Source: Bordetella genomosp. 9
Lineage (GTDB): Bacteria > Pseudomonadota > Gammaproteobacteria > Burkholderiales > Burkholderiaceae_B
DNA: 64,000 nt
Direction of reading: 5' to 3'
Assembly (NCBI RefSeq): GCF_002119725.1
Contig: NZ_CP021109.1
Span: forward strand, 4,092,001-4,156,000
The notes under the pieces were generated by a model that worked only from the letters and a program-made list of their open reading frames with translations, had not been told where the DNA came from and made no database searches. The position numbers were made by a program, and so were the translations under genes. Positions within the stretch are counted from its first letter, which is position 1, and each line of letters starts with the position of its first letter. Shown here one piece after another: positions 8,163 to 16,313 of the stretch.

Positions 8163-9701
8163 ATGACCAAACCCGCCCTGCATACCGAATTCGGCGATAT
8201 CGCCGCCCTGCGGGAGGCGCTGGACCGGCGCCAGGTCAGCGCCGTCGAGCTGGCCCGCAGCGCCCTGGACGCCGCCGACGCGGCCGCCAGCCTGAATGCG
8301 TTTTTGCATATCGATGCCGACCTGACCCTGGCCCAGGCGCGCGCCGCCGACGAAGCCATCGCCCAAGGCGCCGCCGGCCCGCTGACCGGCGTGCCTATCG
8401 CGCACAAAGACGCCTTCGTCACGCAAGGATGGCGCACGACCGCCGGCAGCCGCATGCTGGCCGGCTACGTCAGCCCATTCGACGCCACGGTGGTCGAGCG
8501 CCTGCAGCAGGCCGGCGCCGTCTCCATCGGCAAGCTGAATTGCGATGAATTCGCCATGGGTTCCGGCAACGAGAACTCGGCATTCGGCCCGGTCCGCAAC
8601 CCCTGGGATCCGGCCGCCGTGCCCGGCGGCTCGTCCGGCGGTTCGGCCGCCGCAGTGGCCGCCCGCCTGGTCGCCGCCGCCACCGGCACGGACACGGGCG
8701 GCTCGGTGCGCCAGCCGGCCGCGCTGTGCGGCGTCACCGGCATCAAGCCCACCTACGGCACGGTTTCGCGCTTCGGCATCGTCGCCTTCGGTTCGAGCCT
8801 GGACCAGGCGGGCCCGCTGGCCGCCAGCAGCCGCGACGCACTGGCCCTGCTCGACGTCATGGCGGGCTTCGATCCGCGCGACGCCACCAGCGTGGAACGT
8901 TGCAGCGGCGTTGAAAACGCGCCGGGCCGGGTGCGCCGCGATTTCGACGCGGCCCAGCAGGCGTTCGACGCAAACGGCGGCAAGCCGCTGGCCGGCCTGC
9001 GCATCGGCGTACCGGCGGAATATTTCGGCGACGGCCTGGCGGACGACGTGCGCGCGGCCGTGGAAGCGGCCCTTGCCCAGTTCGAAGCCCTGGGCGCGCA
9101 ACGCGTGGCGATTTCGCTGCCTCGCACCGAGCTCGCCATCCCCGCGTATTACGTGATCGCGCCGGCCGAGGCATCGAGCAACCTGGCGCGCTACGACGGC
9201 GTGCGCTACGGCCACCGGGCGGCCGAGTACAGCGACCTGACGGAAATGATCAGCCGGTCGCGCGCGGAAGGCTTCGGCGACGAAGTGCGCCGCCGCATCC
9301 TGATCGGCACCTACGTGCTTTCGCACGGTTACTACGACGCCTACTATCTGCAGGCCCAACGCCTGCGCCGGCTGATCGCGCAGGATTTCCAGCGTGCGCT
9401 GCAGGAGTGCGACGTAATCATGGGCCCGGTCGCACCGGGCGTGGCCAAGGACATCGGCGAGAACCGCGACGATCCCACCGCCGACTGGCTGGCCGACGTC
9501 TACACCCTGGGCGTGAGCCTGGCCGGCCTGCCTGCCATGTCGGTGCCCTGCGGTTTCGGCGCCGGCGCGCACAGCCGCCGCCCGGTCGGGCTGCAGATCA
9601 TCGGCAATTACTTCGACGAGGGCCGCCTGCTGGCCGTGGCCGACCGCTATCAGCAGGTAACGGACTGGCACCAGCGTGTACCCGGTGGGATGGATAACTG
9701 A
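8163..9701 (+). CDS. gatA: Asp-tRNA(Asn)/Glu-tRNA(Gln) amidotransferase subunit A
   Basis: Amidase-signature glutaminase that releases ammonia from glutamine for the GatB active site. The catalytic triad is intact and correctly spaced: K82 in IAHKDAF, cis-Ser S157 in the GGSSGGS loop, and nucleophile S181 in DTGGSVRQP. At 512 residues it is slightly longer than the roughly 485-residue norm because of a short insertion around residues 240-270. Tight operon: two bases from gatC, one base before gatB. Confidence 0.98.
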   Translation: MTKPALHTEFGDIAALREALDRRQVSAVELARSALDAADAAASLNAFLHIDADLTLAQARAADEAIAQGAAGPLTGVPIAHKDAFVTQGWRTTAGSRMLAGYVSPFDATVVERLQQAGAVSIGKLNCDEFAMGSGNENSAFGPVRNPWDPAAVPGGSSGGSAAAVAARLVAAATGTDTGGSVRQPAALCGVTGIKPTYGTVSRFGIVAFGSSLDQAGPLAASSRDALALLDVMAGFDPRDATSVERCSGVENAPGRVRRDFDAAQQAFDANGGKPLAGLRIGVPAEYFGDGLADDVRAAVEAALAQFEALGAQRVAISLPRTELAIPAYYVIAPAEASSNLARYDGVRYGHRAAEYSDLTEMISRSRAEGFGDEVRRRILIGTYVLSHGYYDAYYLQAQRLRRLIAQDFQRALQECDVIMGPVAPGVAKDIGENRDDPTADWLADVYTLGVSLAGLPAMSVPCGFGAGAHSRRPVGLQIIGNYFDEGRLLAVADRYQQVTDWHQRVPGGMDN

Positions 9702-9702
9702 T

Positions 9703-11157
9703 ATGGATTGGGAAATCGTCATCGGGCTGGAAACGCATACCCAGCTCTCCACCGACTCGAAGATCTTTTCGGGCAGCAGCACGCGCTTCGGCGCGGCGCC
9801 GAACACACAGGCCAACCTGGTGGACCTGGCGCTGCCCGGCAGCCTGCCCGTCATGAACCGCGGCGCCGCGGAACGGGCCATCCGCTTTGGCCTCGCCGTG
9901 GGCGGGCAGATCGCGCCGCGCTCGGTTTTCGCGCGCAAAAATTACTTCTACCCGGACCTGCCCAAGGGCTACCAGATCAGCCAGTACGAATTGCCGGTGG
10001 TGAGCGGCGGTGCGATCTCTTTCTTCGTCGGCGAGACGGCGAAAACGGTGCGGCTGACGCGTGCCCACCTGGAAGAGGACGCGGGCAAGTCGCTGCACGA
10101 GGACTTCCATCTGGCCAACGGTTCGCCGGCCAGCGGCATCGACCTGAACCGCGCCGGCACACCGCTCCTGGAAATCGTCAGCGAGCCGGAGATGCGCTCC
10201 GCCGCCGAAGCGGTCGCGTATGCGCGTGCGTTGCATAGCCTGGTGGTGTGGCTGGGCATTTGCGACGGCAACATGCAGGAAGGTTCGTTCCGTTGCGACG
10301 CGAACGTGTCGGTGCGCCCTGTGGGGCAGAAGGAATTCGGCACACGCACGGAGATCAAGAACGTCAACTCCTTCCGTTTCCTCGAGCGCGCCATTCTGTT
10401 CGAAGCCCGCCGCCAGATCGAACTGATCGAGGACGGCGGCACGGTGGTCCAGGAAACGCGTCTGTACGACGCGGACCGCGACGAAACGCGCAGCATGCGC
10501 AGCAAGGAAGACGCGCACGATTACCGCTACTTCCCGGACCCCGATCTGCCGCCGCTGGTGATTTCGCGGGAATGGGTGGAAGAAGTGCGCGCCACCATGC
10601 CGGAACTGCCGGCCGACAAGCGGGCCCGCTTCGAAAGCGAATACGGCCTGCCCGCCTACGACGCGGCCCAGCTGACGATGAGCCGCGATATGGCGGACTA
10701 CTTCGAAGCCGTCGCGCGGGCGTTGCCGGCCGGGCAGGCGAAGCAGGCGGCCAACTGGATCATGGGCGAACTGAGCGCCGCACTGAACCGGGCGGAGACC
10801 GACATTGCAGCCTCGCCGGTCAGCGCATCGGCCCTGGCCGCGCTGATTTCGCGCATCCTGGACGGCACAATCTCGAACAAGATCGCGCGCGAGGTGTTCG
10901 GCGCGATGTGGGAAGGCGAGCACGGCGGGCAGCCGGACGCCATCATCGAGGCTCGTGGGTTGAAGCAGATCAGCGATACGGGCGCGATCGGGGCGATGAT
11001 CGACGAAGTGCTCGCCGCGAACCCTACGGTGGTCGACGAGTATCGGGCCGGGAAGCAGAAGGCGTTCAACTCGCTGGTGGGGCAGATCATGAAGGCCGCC
11101 AAAGGGAAGGCGAACCCCCAGCAGGTGAATGAGCTGTTGAAGCAGAAGCTCGGCTGA
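9703..11157 (+). CDS. gatB: Asp-tRNA(Asn)/Glu-tRNA(Gln) amidotransferase subunit B
   Basis: Kinase and transamidase subunit that activates the tRNA-bound carboxylate with ATP and amidates it. Begins MDWEIVIGLETHTQL, the standard GatB start, so I use the ATG at 9703 rather than upstream in-frame codons inside gatA. GSFRCDANVSVRP and the helical plus YqeY-like C-terminal tail (about residues 330-484) are present. Full length. Last gene of gatCAB; the repeat island starts within 80 bases of its stop. Confidence 0.97.
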   Translation: MDWEIVIGLETHTQLSTDSKIFSGSSTRFGAAPNTQANLVDLALPGSLPVMNRGAAERAIRFGLAVGGQIAPRSVFARKNYFYPDLPKGYQISQYELPVVSGGAISFFVGETAKTVRLTRAHLEEDAGKSLHEDFHLANGSPASGIDLNRAGTPLLEIVSEPEMRSAAEAVAYARALHSLVVWLGICDGNMQEGSFRCDANVSVRPVGQKEFGTRTEIKNVNSFRFLERAILFEARRQIELIEDGGTVVQETRLYDADRDETRSMRSKEDAHDYRYFPDPDLPPLVISREWVEEVRATMPELPADKRARFESEYGLPAYDAAQLTMSRDMADYFEAVARALPAGQAKQAANWIMGELSAALNRAETDIAASPVSASALAALISRILDGTISNKIAREVFGAMWEGEHGGQPDAIIEARGLKQISDTGAIGAMIDEVLAANPTVVDEYRAGKQKAFNSLVGQIMKAAKGKANPQQVNELLKQKLG

Positions 11158-11232
11158 CAGACTGCCGTTCGGTCGTCGATCGTCATCGTGCGGTCGTCAT
11201 ATTCGGCGGTTCGGCGGTGGAGTTCCTGGCCC

Positions 11233-11432
11233 GTCCGGCGGGGTTGGCCTTCGCCCCGGCCGGCCCGATCGCCCGGTCCGGCGCCCTGCGCGCCGGACAC
11301 CACTTCGCTGACCTCGTCCGGCGGCCGCTGTCTTGCCGGTTTCTGCTTGATACCCGTGCGGCTCGCCTCCCTACGGTACCCGCTCGTTCGGGCTCAACGT
11401 GCCGGCCGGGGCGAAGGCCAACCCCGCCGGAC
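11233..11432 (+). mobile_element. MITE-like 200-bp element, copy A, with perfect 31-bp terminal inverted repeats
   Basis: Bases 11233-11263 and 11402-11432 are exact reverse complements of each other (31 of 31). The interior contains further small palindromes, such as the GTCCGGCGC arm around 11275-11298 and a short hairpin near 11379-11393. A second copy lies in opposite orientation at 12047-12247. No transposase is encoded, so if mobile it must be non-autonomous. No obvious target-site duplication was seen. Alternatives: a structured RNA gene or a REP/RIME-type dispersed repeat. Confidence 0.7.
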
Positions 11433-11527
11433 TCCGGGATGTCTCAACCGCGGGCGTCTGGGGGCGAGTTGCGTTCTTGCGCTTCGTGGCCGATGCGGTG
11501 GGGGGAAGGAAGAGGTTGCGGGGCCCG

Positions 11528-11560
11528 CTGATTTCGTCCGCCCTGCGCGGACGAAATCAG
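11528..11560 (+). repeat. Hairpin with constant loop and variable stem, copy A
   Basis: Bases 11528-11541 pair perfectly with 11547-11560 (14 bp) around the loop CCTGC. It is flanked by GCGGGGCCCG upstream and CCTACGC downstream, which also flank the hairpin at 11919-11953 read on the other strand. Compared with that copy five stem pairs differ, each changed on both sides so pairing stays perfect. No run of T follows, so it is not a standard intrinsic terminator. Confidence 0.75.
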
Positions 11561-11571
11561 CCTACGCATTG

Positions 11572-11738
11572 TGCTGCGGGGACGGGTGCTGTGTTGCGGG
11601 GATGGGTGCTGTGCTGCGGGGACGGGTGCTGTGTTGCGGGGATGGGTGCTGTGCTGCGGGGGCGGGTGCTGTGCTGCGGGGACGGGTGCTGTGCTGCGGG
11701 GGCGGGTGCTGTGCTGCGGGGACGGGTGCTGTGTTGCG
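11572..11738 (+). repeat. 20-bp tandem repeat, eight full units plus a degenerate ninth
   Basis: The unit TGYTGCGGGGRYGGGTGCTG repeats with strict period 20 from 11572; differences between units are almost all C/T or A/G transitions at three positions. The period is not a multiple of three, so any reading frame would cycle, which argues against a conserved peptide repeat. A simple slippage-prone minisatellite lying directly after hairpin A. Confidence 0.9.
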
Positions 11739-11832
11739 TGCACGCCGGGCTCGGCCGGCGCGGTAATGGGGCGCTCGCCGCGCCCCGTGGCGCGGCGGGG
11801 CGGATCAGCGGGGCGGATGTCGATTCGTTGGG

Positions 11833-11863
11833 CTCCGGGATGTCTTGAACGCGGGCGTCTGGG
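11833..11863 (+). repeat. Isolated third copy of the element-edge motif
   Basis: CTCCGGGATGTCT followed by GCGGGCGTCTGGG occurs at the right edge of element A (about 11432-11462), at the corresponding edge of inverted element B (about 12018-12048, reverse strand), and here without the 200-bp element next to it. This copy points toward hairpin B, so that hairpin is bracketed by two inward-facing motifs. It looks like the remnant of a further, partly deleted module. Confidence 0.65.
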
Positions 11864-11918
11864 TCGACTTGGTCTTGCGGCTCCTGGGCCGGCACCCGCC
11901 GCAAGCCACGGCGCGTAG

Positions 11919-11953
11919 GCGCATTGGGCCCGCGCAGGGCGGGCCCAATGCGC
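11919..11953 (-). repeat. Hairpin with constant loop and variable stem, copy B
   Basis: Read on the reverse strand, a perfect 15-bp stem surrounds the loop CCTGC (11934-11938 on the given strand). It shares loop and flanks with copy A at 11528-11560 but differs at five stem pairs, all compensated. It occupies the same place relative to element B (about 75 bp from the element-edge motif) as copy A does relative to element A. Confidence 0.75.
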
Positions 11954-12046
11954 GGGCCCCGCACTATCTTCCAATTCCCATTGTCGGCGCCTACGAAGGC
12001 CAAGCACACCGCCCGCCCCAGACGCCCGTGATTGAGACATCCCGGA

Positions 12047-12247
12047 GTCCGGCGGGGTTGGCGTTCGCCTCGGCCGGCACGTTGAGCCCGAGCAAGCGGG
12101 CACCGTAGGGAGGCGAGCCGCACGGGTATCAAGCAGAAAACGGCAAGACAGCGGCCGCCGGACGAGGTCAGCGCAGCGGTGTCCGGCGCGCTGGGCGCCG
12201 GACCGGGGCGATCGGGCCGGCCGAGGCGAACGCCAACCCCGCCGGAC
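12047..12247 (-). mobile_element. MITE-like 201-bp element, copy B (inverted), with perfect 31-bp terminal inverted repeats
   Basis: Bases 12047-12077 and 12217-12247 are exact reverse complements. Relative to copy A the arm sequence has changed (for example GGCGTTCGCCTC in place of GGCCTTCGCCCC), yet both arms within the copy changed together. The interior is very similar to copy A in reverse orientation, with scattered substitutions and a one-base length difference. With copy A it forms an inverted pair spanning about one kilobase. Confidence 0.7.
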
Positions 12248-12295
12248 GGGCCAGGAAAACAGCCCCCCGCCGACCAACCGCCCCCCCAATACCCC

Positions 12296-12970
12296 TCAAA
12301 CCCCGTATTTCTGCCGATAAGCCAACACAGCCCCCCGGTGGTCGCCAAATTCCGGCGCATCCTCGAGCAAGGTCAGAATATCGGTCAGCGAAGCGATGCT
12401 GACGACGGGAATCCCGTAAGTACGGCTCACATCCTGAACCGCGGAGTGCGCGGACAGCGCATCATCGGGCCCCGCCCTTTCCATGCGGTCCATCGCGATC
12501 AGCACCGCGGCCGGCTCCGCGCCCGCGGCCCGGATGATGTCCACCGACTCGCGGACCGACGTGCCCGCCGTGATCACGTCATCGACGATCACCACCTTGC
12601 CTTTCAGCGGCGCGCCGACCAGCGTGCCGCCTTCGCCGTGGTCCTTCGCTTCCTTGCGGTTGTAGGCAAAGGGCACCGGCCGGCCGGCGCGGCGGGGATC
12701 CGAAGCCAGCGCCATCGCCACCGCCGTGGCCAGGGGAATCCCTTTGTACGCCGGGCCGAACAGCATATCGAACGACACGCCGGAATCCAGCAGCGCGCCT
12801 GCGTAGAAGCTGGCCAGGCGACCCATCGACGCGCCGTCGTTGAACAGCCCGGCATTGAAGAAGTATGGACTGACACGGCCCGACTTCACTTTGAAGCTGC
12901 CGAAGCGGAGCACGCCCTGCTCCAGGGCGAAGCGGACAAAATCGATGGAAGGAGCGGCAGAGGCGGTCAT
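12296..12970 (-). CDS. pyrE: Orotate phosphoribosyltransferase
   Basis: Transfers the phosphoribosyl group of PRPP to orotate to form OMP in pyrimidine synthesis. The 224-residue protein has FGPAYKGIPLA with the conserved lysine K76, the mobile catalytic loop FAYNRKEAKDHGEGG at about 101-115, and the PRPP-binding signature VVIVDDVITAGTS at 126-138 with acidic pair D130-D131. Full length. Divergent from the exonuclease gene with about 215 bp between starts; its 3' end abuts the repeat island. Confidence 0.97.
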   Translation of the reverse strand: MTASAAPSIDFVRFALEQGVLRFGSFKVKSGRVSPYFFNAGLFNDGASMGRLASFYAGALLDSGVSFDMLFGPAYKGIPLATAVAMALASDPRRAGRPVPFAYNRKEAKDHGEGGTLVGAPLKGKVVIVDDVITAGTSVRESVDIIRAAGAEPAAVLIAMDRMERAGPDDALSAHSAVQDVSRTYGIPVVSIASLTDILTLLEDAPEFGDHRGAVLAYRQKYGV

Positions 12971-13185
12971 AGGAGGGTACGAAGAAAAACGATGGACGCA
13001 GGCAAACCGGAATTATGCCTGCACCGGCATCCCGCCGCCTGGCAAGGCGATTCCGCTGCATGCCCGGGCCTCAACGTCCCGGCTTGGGCGATAGCGTTCT
13101 CATGCAGAAGCGTCATTTCTAGTACGCTAGCGGCCGTCCGATCACTACCTGGGTCACGGCAACGCCGGCCCTCTACCCATCGCCC

Positions 13186-13968
13186 ATGCTCCGCATCATC
13201 TCCGCCAATTTGAACGGCATCCGCTCCGCAGCCAACAAAGGCTTCTTTCCCTGGCTGGAACGCCAGAACGCCGACTTCGTCTGCCTGCAGGAACTCAAGG
13301 CCCAGGCCGCCGACATGACGCTGGAAATGCTCAACCCGCCCGGGCTGTACGGCTACTTCCATTACGCGGAGAAAAAGGGCTACAGCGGCGTCGGCGTCTA
13401 CGCGCGCACGCAGCCGCTGCAGGTCATCGAAGGCCTGGGCGTGCCCGAGATCGATTGCGAAGGCCGCTATCTGGAACTGGTCTACGACCGCCATTCCATC
13501 ATCTCGGTCTACCTGCCCTCCGGCTCCAGCGGCGAGCACCGGCAGACCGCCAAATTCGCTTTCATGGAGCATTTCTACACGCACCTGGCGACCCTGGTGA
13601 AATGCGGCCGGCAGGTCGTGCTGTGCGGCGACTGGAACATCGCCCACAACGAGATCGACCTGAAGAACTGGAAAGGCAATATGAAAAACAGCGGCTTCCT
13701 GCCGGAAGAGCGCGCCTGGCTCACCAAGGTCTTCAACGACCTGGGATGGACCGACGTCTACCGCCGCCTGCATCCCGATGCCACCGGGGAAGGCTACACC
13801 TGGTGGAGCAACCGGGGCCAGGCCTGGGCCAAGAACGTGGGCTGGCGCATCGACTACCAGATTGCCACGCCTGAACTCGCGGCCACCGCCCGGCGCGCGT
13901 CCATCTACAAGGACGAACGCTTCAGCGACCACGCGCCCCTGACGATCGACTACGAGACGACGCTGTAG
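13186..13968 (+). CDS. xth: Exodeoxyribonuclease III family AP endonuclease
   Basis: Mg-dependent exonuclease and apurinic-site endonuclease of base-excision repair. The exonuclease-endonuclease-phosphatase fold shows N8 in ISANLNGIRS, metal ligand E36 in CLQELKAQ, D149 and N151 in CGDWNIAH, and the terminal SDHAPL with D248 and H249. The 260-residue length is normal. Sequence resembles the proteobacterial ExoA-type branch as much as E. coli XthA, so the symbol is generic. Its last 19 bases overlap the 3' end of the convergent MHYT-GGDEF-EAL gene. Confidence 0.93.
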   Translation: MLRIISANLNGIRSAANKGFFPWLERQNADFVCLQELKAQAADMTLEMLNPPGLYGYFHYAEKKGYSGVGVYARTQPLQVIEGLGVPEIDCEGRYLELVYDRHSIISVYLPSGSSGEHRQTAKFAFMEHFYTHLATLVKCGRQVVLCGDWNIAHNEIDLKNWKGNMKNSGFLPEERAWLTKVFNDLGWTDVYRRLHPDATGEGYTWWSNRGQAWAKNVGWRIDYQIATPELAATARRASIYKDERFSDHAPLTIDYETTL

Positions 13969-16061
13969 TCCGGCGCCTTGGCCGGGGGCGCCTGCGATAT
14001 GGCCCGAATGAAGTCGTCCGGCGTCATGGGGCGCCCAAGCAGGAAGCCCTGCAGGGAATCGCAGCCCACGCGGGTCAGGAATTCCTGCTGCTCGTGCGTC
14101 TCCACCCCTTCGGCCACGATCTGCAGATTCAGCGTCTGCCCCAGGGCCACGATGGCGGAAACGATTGCGGCATCCTCGGAATCCTGCTCCAGGTCGCGCA
14201 CGAAGCCGCGATCGATCTTCAATTCCGTGGCGGGCAGCCGCTTCAGGTACAGCAGGCTGGAATAGCCCGTACCGAAGTCGTCGATGGAGATCTTTACGCC
14301 CATCTCGTGCAATTGCCGCAGCGTCGCCAGCGTGGCCTCCACATCCCGCATGGCGGTGGACTCCGTGATTTCCAGTGTCAGATTGCTGGCGTCCAGGCCA
14401 TGCCGTTGCAGCGTGCCGCGCACCGTCTGCACCAGCCCCGGGTGATTGAACTGCTGCGAAGACAGGTTCACGGCAACCGACCAATCGCGGTAACCGGCGT
14501 CGCACCACGTCTTCATCTGCCGGCAGGCTTCGTTCAACACCCATTCGCCCATGGCCACGATCAGTCCGGTCTTCTCGGCCAGCGGAATGAATACGGACGG
14601 CTCCACCATCCCCCGCGTCGGATGGTTCCATCGCAAAAGCGCCTCGGCGCCCGTGATGGGCCCCGCCGGCGCCCGGAACTTGGGCTGGTAGCGCAAAGAA
14701 AGTTCATTGCGGGCCATGGCCTGCCGCAGGTCGCGCAGCAATTCCAGCTGCGTCTGGACGTCCTGGTTCATCGATGCTTCGAAGTAGCAGTACGTACTTC
14801 GACCCGAGGACTTGGCGTAGTACATCGCGGCATCGGCGTTGGCCAGCAGCTCGTGCTGGTCGCGTCCGTTGCCCGGATAGATGGCGATGCCCACGCTGGC
14901 CGAGACATGCAGCGGATGGCCTTCCATCTCGATCGCTTCCTCGGCAATCCTGACCAGCTTGGAAGCGATGGTCGCCGCATCGGCGGGATCTTCCACCTGA
15001 GTCACCAGCACGAACTCGTCTCCGCCCAGGCGCGCCACCGTATCCTGGGCCCGGACATTGGCGCGTATCCGCGCCGCGACTTCGACGAGCAGGCGGTCGC
15101 CGATGTGATGGCCATAAGCGTCGTTCACCGCCTTGAAACCGTCCAGGTCCATGAACATCACCGCGAAATACGAGCGTTCCCGGGTCGCCGTGTGGATCGC
15201 CTGCTGCAGGCGGTCCTCCAGCAGAAGGCGATTCGGCAGCTTCGTCAGATTGTCGTGCAACGCCAGGTAGGTGAGTTCTTCGTTTGCCTCGGCCAGCGAC
15301 GTCGCCAGAACGGAGGTTCGGGCTTCCATCCGGACGTCCAGCACTGACGTGATCAGTGCGATGGCGATGACTGCCAGCGTGACGACGATAATGACGACGG
15401 CGAGCCAGCCGGGGTCCAGCCCTTCCCTGGCCGCCCCGCACACGCTGCCCAGCGCAAACTGCGCCGCGCCCATGCCCGTGTAGTGCATGCCGACGATAGC
15501 GCCGCCCATTACCACCGCCGCGCCCAGCCGCAAGAGCCGGGTGTTGGGCCCGTCGCGCCGCAGCGCGAAGGCGATCCACAGCGCTGCGCCGGAGGCCGCC
15601 ACGGCAATGGCGACCGACAGAAGAAACAACGACGGCACGTATGTGATCTGCGGCGTCATGCGCATCGCCGCCATCCCGGTGTAGTGCATGCCCGCCACGC
15701 CGGCGCCCATCAGGGCAGCCCCCGCGGCCAGCCGCCGCCACGGCAAGGTTTCCTGGCAGACCAGCCACAGGGCGAAAGCGGACGACACGATGGCGATGAG
15801 CAACGATGCCGCCGTCAGGCCGAAGTCGTATCCGAGCGGAATGGGCAGGCTGAAGGCCAGCATGCCGACAAAGTGCATCGACCAGATACCGACCCCGATG
15901 GCAAGCGCTCCGCCGGCCAGCCACCATCGCGCCGCCGTCCCTTGCGCCGTCGCAACGCGGCCGGCCAGGTCCAGGGCGGTGTAGGAGGCCAGGACCGCCA
16001 CGGCCAGGGAACATATCACCAGCGCGGTGTTGTAACTGCCCACGTACATGTCTTCATCCAA
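13950..16061 (-). CDS. MHYT-sensor cyclic-di-GMP protein with GGDEF and EAL domains
   Basis: Predicted inner-membrane c-di-GMP enzyme of 703 residues. The N-terminal part of about 250 residues has roughly seven membrane helices with three MHYT repeats (SMHFVGM, GMHYTGMAAM, GMHYTGMGAA), a domain proposed to bind copper and sense gas or redox state. A diguanylate cyclase domain follows with intact GGDEF at 346-350, then a phosphodiesterase domain with intact EALLRW from 473, DDFGTGYSSL and QGFLLGRPM. Both active sites look intact, so it could make or degrade c-di-GMP. An in-frame ATG four codons downstream is an alternative start. Monocistronic, convergent with xth. Confidence 0.95.
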   Translation of the reverse strand: MDEDMYVGSYNTALVICSLAVAVLASYTALDLAGRVATAQGTAARWWLAGGALAIGVGIWSMHFVGMLAFSLPIPLGYDFGLTAASLLIAIVSSAFALWLVCQETLPWRRLAAGAALMGAGVAGMHYTGMAAMRMTPQITYVPSLFLLSVAIAVAASGAALWIAFALRRDGPNTRLLRLGAAVVMGGAIVGMHYTGMGAAQFALGSVCGAAREGLDPGWLAVVIIVVTLAVIAIALITSVLDVRMEARTSVLATSLAEANEELTYLALHDNLTKLPNRLLLEDRLQQAIHTATRERSYFAVMFMDLDGFKAVNDAYGHHIGDRLLVEVAARIRANVRAQDTVARLGGDEFVLVTQVEDPADAATIASKLVRIAEEAIEMEGHPLHVSASVGIAIYPGNGRDQHELLANADAAMYYAKSSGRSTYCYFEASMNQDVQTQLELLRDLRQAMARNELSLRYQPKFRAPAGPITGAEALLRWNHPTRGMVEPSVFIPLAEKTGLIVAMGEWVLNEACRQMKTWCDAGYRDWSVAVNLSSQQFNHPGLVQTVRGTLQRHGLDASNLTLEITESTAMRDVEATLATLRQLHEMGVKISIDDFGTGYSSLLYLKRLPATELKIDRGFVRDLEQDSEDAAIVSAIVALGQTLNLQIVAEGVETHEQQEFLTRVGCDSLQGFLLGRPMTPDDFIRAISQAPPAKAPDYSVVS

Positions 16062-16313
16062 AAAGCGCGGCTGTCGGCGCCGCTGGCGGCAGCGCTATGC
16101 GGCTGGAGGCCGCCTTCAACGGCATATCGGCGCCGCGAACCCGAAACTTGCGCAACAGTAACACTTTGTCGCTACTTTGCCATGCGTCGAAGACATGCGC
16201 TCGGCATGCGTTCCCCTTGGGCGTCGGAGAACGGTAGGAAAGCGGGCGGAATACGAGCGCGTGCGCCGGCGGCGGGCCGGCGCACGCGCTTGAAAGCAGG
16301 GGAAAAACGGGCT

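Larger units (their letters stand above)
11158..12295. other. Gene-free repeat island between gatB and pyrE
   Basis: Roughly 1.1 kb without a convincing gene. Open frames exist on both strands because stops are rare in this GC-rich repeat DNA, but they lack start signals and are made of repeated Ala/Gly/Arg/Pro codons. The island contains two inverted composite modules. Each consists of a 200-bp element with 31-bp terminal inverted repeats, then a CTCCGGGATGTCT motif partly overlapping its edge, a spacer of about 75 bp, and a 14-15-bp-stem hairpin. Between the modules lie a 20-bp tandem repeat and a lone third copy of the motif. Confidence 0.85.

Noticed and set aside
7842..9938. 698-codon reverse frame opposite gatC and gatA
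   Set aside because: It is the antisense of firmly identified genes and shows only shadow codon patterns.
11572..11738. CRISPR array
   Set aside because: Units are contiguous without unique spacers, are only 20 bp, and no cas genes are nearby.
11528..11953. Integron attC sites
   Set aside because: The hairpins lack the GTTRRRY and RYYYAAC core ends, and there is no integrase or gene cassette.
11170..12360. Long open frames across the repeat island, up to 280 codons on either strand
   Set aside because: They run through inverted and tandem repeats with a period not divisible by three, have no ribosome-binding site and consist of low-complexity Ala/Gly/Arg/Pro sequence; absence of stops follows from base composition.
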